This document shows, piece after piece, positions 56,821 to 64,000 of a DNA stretch of 64,000 nucleotides. The DNA is from Chromera velia (Eukaryota; Sar; Chromeraceae), in NCBI GenBank assembly GCA_018398765.1, contig JAHBMJ010003703.1, positions 24,260-88,259 on the forward strand. Reading direction: 5' to 3'. The notes beneath the pieces are model-generated. The model was not told the origin of the DNA. It ran no database searches and was given only the letters and a program-made list of their open reading frames with translations. A program made the position numbers and the translations under genes. Numbering within the stretch: the stretch's first letter is position 1; each line of letters opens with the position of its first letter.

Positions 56821-59800
56821 AGAGAGACGCATCAGTGACAAATGGGGTGTGCGTCCCTCCCCTCCCCTGCAGATGGTCTCTGCACGAGCGCACTCCTCTC
56901 TGGTACGCCCTCAAAGGCCTTCCCTGGCAGGGAGTGAGGGGGTCCGTCTCTCTCTCTTCATCTGCCTCCCCTCTCGGCAAGGAGATGACAAGCGTGGCTG
57001 TGAAAGGACAGCAGGAGAGGGCGGGCAGTCAGAGGTTCAGGTCCGTTGCAGCAGCACGCGAGGAGGCTTCTGATGAAGAGGAAGAGGAAGAGGGAAGGGA
57101 CCAGGCAGACCAGGTGCCGATCACCGGCGCAGGAAGCCGGGCAGTCCCCCGGCCCTCTGAGCCCTCCCCGGCAGGAGAAGGAAGGGCCCCCCATGCACCC
57201 CCGAGTCGCGTCTCTCATGCCCGACCCAGTCGGGCACTCGTTCCCTCCCGCGCGTCGCCCGTCCCTCCTGCAGACCCAAAGGAGACCGCACGAGAAGACC
57301 ACCGTCCCCCCACAAAGGGAAACGAGACCCCTTCACAGATGGGTGAGAACAAAGGGGCCCTGGGTGAGAACCCAAGCAGAGAAGGAGAGGGCTTGTATGC
57401 GGCTGGACATCGAAGTGACAAATACACTCCAGCGGAAGAAGGAGCGTATGGAGAGGAGTACGCAGGCGCAGAAGGGGTGTATGCGGAGGAATATGGGGGT
57501 GGAGACGGCGCTGCAGCGGAAGAAGGAGTGTATGGAGAGGAGTACGCAGGCGCAGAAGGGGTGTATGCGGAGGAATATGGGGGAGGAGACGGTGCTGCAG
57601 CGGAAGAAGGAGTGTATGGAGAGGAGTACGTAGGCGCAGAAGGGGTGTATGCGGAGGAATATGGGGGTGGAGACGGCGCTGCAGCGGAAGAAGGAGTGTA
57701 TGGAGAGGAGTACGCAGGCGCAGAAGGGGTGTATGCGGAGGAATATGGGGGTGGAGACGGCGCTGCAGCGGAAGAAGGAGTGTATGGAGAGGAGTACGCA
57801 GGCGCAGAAGGGGTGTATGCGGAGGAATATGGGGGTGGAGACGGCGCTGCAGCGGAAGAAGGAGTGTATGGAGAGGAGTACGCAGGCGCAGAAGGGGTGT
57901 ATGCGGAGGAATATGGGGGTGGAGACGGCGCTGCAGCGGAAGAAGGAGTGTATGGAGAGGAGTACGCAGGCGCAGAAGGGGTGTATGCGGAGGAATATGG
58001 GGGTGGAGACGGCGCTGCAGCGGAAGAAGGAGTGTATGGAGAGGAGTACGCAGGCGCAGAAGGGGTGTATGCGGAGGAATATGGGGGTGGAGACGGCGCT
58101 GCAGCAGAAGAAGGAGTGTATGGAGAGGAGTACGTAGGCGCAGAAGGGGTGTATGCGGAGGAATATGGGGGTGGAGACGGCGCTGCAGCGGAAGAAGGAG
58201 TGTATGGAGAGGAGTACGCAGGCGCGGAAGGGGTGTATGCGGAGGAATATGGGGGTGGAGACGGCGCTGCAGCGGAAGAAGGAGTGTATGGAGAGGAGTA
58301 TGCAGGCGCAGAAGGGGTGTATGCGGAGGAATACGGAGGTGAAGAGGGGCATTACTACTTTGAGGAGGTGGGAGGCGGCGAGGCATGGGCAGAGGGGCAG
58401 CAGGAGGGAGGAGACGGTTTGGAAGAGGCAGGGCCCCGGCGTACTTTTGCATCGGGAGGGCAACACGGGGCCCCTCCGCCCCCGCCTCTCGGTCAAGAAG
58501 GGGAAGAGGAAGGAGCCCTCGAGACTTTTGAGGCCAATGCAGCGAGGGGAAGGCAGCAAAGAATGGGAGGGCAGAATGAGGCCCTATTTGAAGAAGCACA
58601 GGAAGGCCGGGGTCCCTCGAGGTCCCCTCCTGTATTGAGACGGCACGTGGAGGGAGACACACACGCACAGCAGGCAACGGGGGTGTCTGTTGGAGAACGG
58701 CGTCGTGGGGAGTCTGTGAGGTGGGCAGACACGGCTCCTGTGGCTGAAGCAGGGGGGACTGTGGAGTGGACAGCCGATTCGCACGCTGCAGGTCTGTATG
58801 CCCCTGTGTGCTTTTACGGTTCATCAATTTTTCTATATGGGTTTGCGGTGTGTGTTTCTGCATGCGTCCTGTAAAGAAATTCGTCGCTGCAGTTCTGTGA
58901 AGGCAGATGGGCTGGAAGGGGCTGAGCATCGGTGTCTCTGATGTCATCCTTTTTGCACGCAGCTCTCTTGTCGATGTGTGTCTGAAGTGGTTGCCTGAAC
59001 GTAACTCCTCTCTGTCTGATTTTGCAGATCTGCCGCCTGACTGGTCGGGTGGGCGTGAGAGCCTTGCGTGGAGTGCGTGGGGGGAGCCTCGAGGGAGAGG
59101 GGATCCGTTGGCGGCCTTGGGGGGAGGGTCTGAGGGAGATGAGGTCGGTGCAGGGTGGTGTTTTTCTTTCAGTGGGCGACAGGGCGGGTACCTGAGTGGT
59201 TTGACGTATAGCGGGGTGGGTCGACAAAGAGGAAATCAGAGACATAGCGCTCACACCATTTAATTCTAAAAAAAAAAACACTATGCATGCATGCCAGGTG
59301 TCTTCCCTTGCCGAGGACATCTACACAGAGGCCGCACGAGGAGGGGACCTTGACGACGACATAGAGGAAGAGGAGGGGGGCGATCCGCTTGAGGATGCAC
59401 AAACGAGTATGGGTGCACAGGGGCGGAGCGACAAACCTCGGAAGTCCCTCGCAGCTCTTGACCCCCGCGTGAGGGCCTCCATTTTGGGTTTTGGTCCTAC
59501 AGGGAGCGCCTCGAAGGATCTCCAGGGAGTGGCGGACATGGAAGACGAGGACGAGGAGGAGGAAGATGAGGAAGAGGAAGAGGAGGAGGAGATGGATGGA
59601 GGCACAGAGAGGACAAGAGCTGAGGGTGCCGAGACGGCGGCTGTGGGAAAGAAGGGAGACACTTTGGAGGAAGCAGAGAAGGGTCAACCGACAGAAACGG
59701 CAGAAAGGTCTGGCTAACTGTACGGTGTGTTCGAATGTTCTCTTATTTGCTTTTCTATCGATCTCTCTTCATACATGTGCATTTGACTTTTCCCCCGTTC

Positions 59801-62100
59801 CCTAGCTCTATTTTTGTTTTTCTCTTCGTCTTTAGAATGAATTTGCAATTTCAGTTTCTTGAAGAATGAATATGTAAATCAGAATGCGATCCGTCTGAGC
59901 TATACAGGCATGACCAGACATCTGTTCCCTGCTTCTTCTTGCGTGCCTTCAGGTTCCCCTGCCTCGGTTGGAGTTTTTGTATGCTCTTCCTGTCAGTCAG
60001 TGAGCTAGGTCGGCAGTCTGGTGCATCATGACTCCCTGACATTTGCTCTGTCCTCTCATCTTCCCGCCCCTCTCTTTTTTGAGCACATTGGGGGAAGGGG
60101 TCACAGACAGATTGCGCTGTCGAATACCTGTTCGTGAGCACTTAATCCAAATATCTGCATGGGTACTCAATCACGAGCAGCTTCAGAATGTGCGAGTGGA
60201 CACAGTAGAGAACTCTGCTGCCCCTCCTGCATCCTTCTCTGCATGGATCCCATCAGTGATTTGCAGCACACTAACTTCACACAGGCGTAGCTACTGACAT
60301 ACACAGGTCCGATCATAAAAGGATGTACACATGAAAGAACAAGCGCATTACCTCCTTCATGCTCAAAGAAGTGCTCTGACGAACAATGGATTGCATGCAC
60401 TGACGCACGCACGCTTGCAGGGAGGTGATGTTGAGGGACGCCCTCCTCTTTGCCGTCATCCTGCCGTCCCGCCTGACGGGGGAGACTGACCTTCTCGGAG
60501 AGGCCGCGCTGATGGCGGCGCGGGTTGCAACAGGGGCGCTGGTGGGTTTGGGAATTATGTCATGAACATTTATGTCGGCGCTTACGCATGTGAAAATGCA
60601 TTTCAGAGGCACTGAATGAGTTGCTGTGAATGCGTCTGCAGCTAGCGTCTGCAGGGTCGCGGTGCGTTTTGATTTATTGTAAGTGTGTGCCTCGATCTTT
60701 GTGACATGCAGGGAATCAGATGCATCTCCTGATGTTCGAATGAGAGAACTCATGGGGAGACACGCACGCACACACGCACGCCTACGCATCCGCACATACA
60801 AACTTACACACAAAGGGAGGCAGACACATAAACATGACATACTGAGAAGGGAACAAATGCTTTTTGTTTGCATATTCGACTACGCCTATACCCCCCCCGT
60901 CTTTCGGTCTGTCTGTCTCTTTCTGCATGCAGATTTGTTCCTGTCCCGTGACGGAGGTTCACTGGAGTCTCGGCACTCTTCTGGGTTCTCTGACTGCCGT
61001 CTTCGTGGGGTCTCTGTTGAGGTCTGAGTTCTTCGTCTTCCCGAAGAGGCGCCTTCCCCTGCAGGCCTTCCTCAGAGAGAGGAGGGCAAGGGAGGAGGCG
61101 GCAAGCAGGGCAGCAGCCAAAGCACACGACAGGGCACTGATAGAGGCCGCCAGAAAGAAGCATCCCTCCGTATTCACATCCCTGCACGGGAAGAACAAAA
61201 GAAATGAAGACGGAAAGGTGGAGGAAGGACAAGCCGCCCCTGTACCCCCCAAAAGGGGCAAAAGCGTTCTGTACACAATGAGAGGGTCGGTAAGGGGGGG
61301 TAGTCTGAGAATTCGACTGAGACAGACACAGAAAGAAAGCCAGGCCGTGAGGCGACTTTTAAGTCGAGTCTGGCTGACTTCGTTTCCGTTGGCATGCTTG
61401 CATGAATTCCATTAAAGTCAACATACCTGTGGGCATCAACAAGAGTGTGAGAAAACGTGTGCAGAGACTCTTTTTAAGGCACTCTCACAAATGACGCGAA
61501 AATGGAGGAAGAAAAAGGAATCAGAATGATCAATCGATCGAGTGTTCCTTGCAGGTCTGTGATCGAATTGGAGGACGTGCCCGGTATAGCCTCGAGAGGA
61601 AGGTGGAGGAGTCTGTGGGTGGAGCGTGTCCTTCTTTGGGAGACTGCGGGACAGCTTTTGTGTTGCCTCCTGGGGGGGGTCTCCGTCCTTCTTCTTCTCT
61701 TGGACGCTTTCCTCGAGGGTTTCGATCTATGGGGGGGGAGGGGGGGGGCAGAGGAGGACGTGGCGATAGGCACTTTCGTGTTTGTGGGGTGGGAACTCCT
61801 CGTGTGGCCCTTTCTGTGGGCTCTGGGAGTAGCGGGTCTTATCAGGTCAGCAATAAAAAAATGGATTTGCGAGGGAATGATGGAAAAGAGAACATAAGAA
61901 AGGAGTACAGTCTGATTCAGTCGTCATCTTGTTCTCAAGAGCACAAACTATCTAATCTCTGTATGTGGATGACCAGGCATAAAGCGTACCCACTGGTTCG
62001 TTAAGACCAGTGAGAAATGCGTCGCCTGTTTCTCCCTCTGTTTTTCTGTCTCAGACTCTCTCTTGCTTCCCCTCTCTGTCTCTGTCTCCGTCTCTGTCCC

Positions 62101-62135
<35 letters not shown>

Positions 62136-62610
62136 TTTAGGTCTGCGTCTGCAAACTGATTCGGTATACGTCGGAGAAAGTGTGTCGGTTGATATGAGTA
62201 CTTGTCTGTCTCTCCGCCTCTCTGTTTGCCTGACTGAAAAAGAAAAGCGAAAGAAAACATGGGCTGTCCTTCTCTGCCTCAGGCTCTCTGCATACCTGTA
62301 TCTGCCGGCGGGGCTTTCGTGCTTTTGTGCAGTGCAAGCAGCCGGACAAGCAGACAGGAGGTGGAGCATCGGAGTTCCAGTCGCCGGAAAGGGGAGCAGA
62401 ATGCAACTCGACCCACCTTTCTTGAGAGGTGGGCAAATGCAAACGAGCACCTCTTCCACTTTTCAGAATGCGCAGGAATGCATGAATGACACTAGTATTC
62501 TCAACTTTTCAAAAGGTTATAGATCGACTTTACAGATGCACGCTTTATCTCCATTTTTGTTTTCCTTTCAATTACGACGTCTTTTACACTTTGCTTCTGC
62601 TTCAACTTAA
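47606..62610 (+). CDS. polycystin-1/REJ-like receptor with GPS motif, mucin-like linker, 28-aa repeats and several membrane helices
   Basis: ATG 47606 begins a signal peptide. Exons I could phase include 47606-47763, 47884-48112, 48582-49056, 49375-49609 (frame break inside), 50142-50240, 50442-50567, 50806-50968, 51867-51957, 52352-52431, 52879-53121, 53287-53439, 53798-53934, 54221-54287, 54393-54645, 54855-54959, 55151-55335, 55502-55628, 55920-56139, 56320-56449, 56575-56698, 56873-58791, 59028-59143, 59298-59707, 60421-60541, 60933 to about 61270, 61555-61845, 62283-62610. The ectodomain has REJ-like sequence (LSFEWTCSVP, GRLYLSVEV) and a Ser/Thr-rich stretch. The GPS motif joins two exons: AWAVSGCSATA and ITCGCDHLTEFA, with an intact HLT cleavage site. 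TM1 follows (LVGGLACGAVIL). Further membrane segments lie at 60421-62340 (WSLGTLLGSLTAVFVGSLL, LLCCLLGGVSVLLLLLDAF, WELLVWPFLWALGVAGLI). No PLAT domain is seen. Some exons (51-52 kb) and the C-terminus are uncertain; it could be two adjacent genes. Confidence 0.65.
55502..56139 (+). other. GPS autoproteolysis motif and first membrane helix of the receptor
   Basis: The GPS cysteines and tryptophan are split by an intron: AWAVSGC in exon 55502-55628 and CGCDHLTEFA in exon 55920-56139. The spacing W-x3-GC ... C-x-C-x-HLT-x-FA is that of adhesion GPCRs and polycystin-1. The scissile HL/T is present. About 50 residues later comes the first transmembrane helix, completed by exon 56320. Confidence 0.8.
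57440..58345 (+). repeat. 84-bp coding minisatellite, about 11 copies
   Basis: Ten full and one partial copy of an 84-bp unit encoding 28 residues built around GAEGVYAEEYGGGDGAAA and EEGVYGEE. Copies are nearly identical at DNA level, differing mainly by an Ala/Val swap. The unit is Tyr/Glu/Gly-rich and acidic and lies on the predicted cytoplasmic side between TM1 and the later helices. Confidence 0.95.
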
Positions 62611-63206
62611 TTAGATTTTAGACTAGTCTCTAGTCAACCTTTTTGTGATGTGTAATTACTAGGTGTAATTACAACATATAATGATAGCTCTCAATTTGAA
62701 ATTTTAAATTTAAATTATATAATTTCAACTACAGTAATTTTGCTTAAGTTTTTGATTTAATTTACTTAAATTTACTCTAATTTGCAGAGTCAAACCATTC
62801 AACAAATTCAATTAAAATTATTAAACATGTCTTACTTCAATATATAAGCTTGTTTTTTGATAGCCTGGTACGCATACCTTTAGCTAGTGGTAGCCATTCT
62901 AAATCAATGCCAGTGGGGACAAATCAGAATGATTGAGAGTTTTTATAACATAAAATGATACTGACGATTATTTCTTTTTACATATTTCCTATAGCATATT
63001 TCATATTTTTTCTTATATTTCCTGTTTTTAAAGAAGATTGTTATTGAATTAAAAACATTAGAACATATTCCTAGCTAAGGCTAATTTGCGAGGTCACACT
63101 GACTATAATTCAAACTATATTGATTAATTTGACTAAGATTTAATTTATAAAAAATCTTTGGCTTGCAAAATATGATCACTGCATTCGTCATCATGCTAAC
63201 GTTGCG
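62611..63206. other. AT-rich spacer
   Basis: No coding sequence is seen; TTAAATTTA-type sequence throughout. It separates the 3' ends of the GPS receptor gene and the minus-strand phosphatase, which converge here. Confidence 0.7.
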
Positions 63207-63836
63207 TCAACGAAGAGGAATTACAGTCTCCGGACCCACTTCTGTCCCCCCTTTATATGCATCTCTGATCAAATGGGTGGCAAGCTTTGCCTTGCCGTTC
63301 TCAGGCAGTGTGTAGTAGATCATTCGAGCCTGCCGCTCTAGGATCGAGCCCTTTGGTCTGGGTCCAAAAAGCTTTGCCTTCTCGTAGGTTTCGGCTGTGT
63401 ACCCTGCAGTGCCCCCATAGCAAAAAGCCACCGGCGTGTCTGCGGCAACTGCACAGTAGTCGTTATCGTGGTGGTGTCCCGAGAAGAGTGCTGCTACCAT
63501 CTTCGAGGAGGTGGCTACTTGCATGAGGGTCTCTCCTCTGTCCTTCGAGGGCCCATCGAAAAAGGCCATCGCCTCAGCACGCGCACAGGCTTCCTGAGCA
63601 GACCCCGGCCTGTCCTCCTTCACGAAGAGATTCCAGTTTTCTTTGGGATCCGTCGAGTACTCTGATGCGCTGATTACAGGGAGAAGAGGACGCTTTGAGA
63701 CAAAACTGAGAGCACAGCTGAAGCGCTCAACCGAGAGAAACTCCCCCCCGTTCTCCCCTTGATCTGGTTTGCCCCGGTTTCTGCTGCTGGCCCACCTCCG
63801 GCCTGCAGGAGGGAGGCGTGAAGGCAGAGTTGACAA
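63207..63836 (-). CDS. purple-acid-phosphatase-like metallophosphoesterase, C-terminal exon (5' part outside window)
   Basis: The reading frame ends at 63207. The motif MVAALFSGHHHDNDYCAV corresponds to the GHxHxND metal-binding motif of calcineurin-like phosphoesterases, and CYGGTAGYTAE matches the Gly-rich CYGGG(F/T)GY segment typical of PAP28/29- or Dcr2-type members. The upstream metal motifs (DxH, GDxxD, GNHE) are absent, so they must lie in exons beyond 63836 or beyond the window. The true exon start is probably at an acceptor: CTCCTGCAG gives 63802, GTAATCAG gives about 63670. Downstream of the motif the protein ends in about 60 residues. Substrate unknown; probably a secreted or vacuolar phosphatase by family. 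Confidence 0.75.
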   Translation of the reverse strand: MSTLPSRLPPAGRRWASSRNRGKPDQGENGGEFLSVERFSCALSFVSKRPLLPVISASEYSTDPKENWNLFVKEDRPGSAQEACARAEAMAFFDGPSKDRGETLMQVATSSKMVAALFSGHHHDNDYCAVAADTPVAFCYGGTAGYTAETYEKAKLFGPRPKGSILERQARMIYYTLPENGKAKLATHLIRDAYKGGTEVGPETVIPLR

Positions 63837-63928
63837 CAGAAGTCCAGAAACAAAACTCTTGTAAAATCCACGGCAAGAAGGGGAGCCTGTCTTTCCCCTT
63901 TGCCTCTTCCTCTCTCTCCCTGTGATTG

Positions 63929-63931
<3 letters not shown>

Positions 63932-63963
<32 letters not shown>

Positions 63964-64000
63964 GGATGGATGGATAGATGGATAAATAGATGGATGAGTG
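63932..64000. repeat. (TG)n followed by (GATG)n microsatellite at window end
   Basis: (TG)n at about 63930-63959 is followed by GATGGATG units to the window edge. By position it is probably within an intron of the phosphatase gene. Confidence 0.85.

Noticed and set aside
57121-58947. 608-codon minus-strand ORF, Pro/Leu/His-rich
   Set aside because: Antisense shadow of the 84-bp repeat array and its GC-rich flanks; the plus frame fits the exon phases on both sides.
1-64000. CRISPR arrays, bacterial operons, ribosome-binding sites
   Set aside because: The sequence is eukaryotic with spliced genes; the regular repeats are microsatellites, minisatellites and LTRs.

Overview
The window is eukaryotic nuclear DNA from an intron-rich protist. 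Protein-coding exons are GC-richer and interrupted by short-to-medium GT-AG introns full of simple repeats. The gene-poor spacers (about 2.1-3.2, 21.9-24.2, 40.6-41.5, 43.2-44.1 and 62.6-63.2 kb) are AT-rich. TAA, TAG and TGA all end recognisable genes, so the standard code is used. A motile-cilium gene, a polycystin/REJ-type receptor, a KDEL-retained PDI, a Ty1/copia element and TGCATGCA palindromes upstream of genes fit an alveolate. A chromerid such as Chromera velia is my leading guess, but it is an inference and was not tested by any search.

Layout. A MYND zinc-finger gene, possibly broken, lies at 0.3-2.0 kb (+). A two-exon secreted alpha/beta-hydrolase (3.26-5.79 kb, -) is divergent from a Gln/Gly-rich low-complexity gene (6.44-11.50 kb, +), with a CpG-rich alternating purine-pyrimidine block between them. 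A Ty1/copia element with LTRs, PBS, PPT and target-site duplication occupies 12.39-19.70 kb (coding strand -). It carries several in-frame stops and has lost the RT catalytic aspartates. A short hypothetical ORF follows at 20.4-20.8 kb, then a long AT-rich, microsatellite-bearing gene-poor stretch.

From 26.77 to 40.61 kb (+) runs a 27-exon gene for a SPEF2/CPC1-type ciliary central-apparatus protein. I reconstructed it exon by exon and every intron phase closes, giving about 1,909 codons. It converges on a ubiquitin-like-domain gene (42.72-41.49 kb, -). A single-thioredoxin PDI ending in KDEL (46.85-44.40 kb, -) is divergent from a large polycystin-1/REJ-like GPS receptor (47.6-62.6 kb, +), whose post-GPS region holds about 11 near-identical 28-residue acidic repeats. 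The window ends in the 3' part of a purple-acid-phosphatase-like metallophosphoesterase (63.84-63.21 kb, -).

The most interesting signals are in gene architecture. The donor sites have invariant +5G and frequent +3C. Acceptors are dominated by TGCAG. Introns begin inside (GTCA)n, (GTGA)n or (GTCT)n arrays that multiply the donor, and one 61-bp tandem triplication multiplies an acceptor. No operon-like functional system is evident; the genes are functionally independent apart from their divergent promoter pairs.
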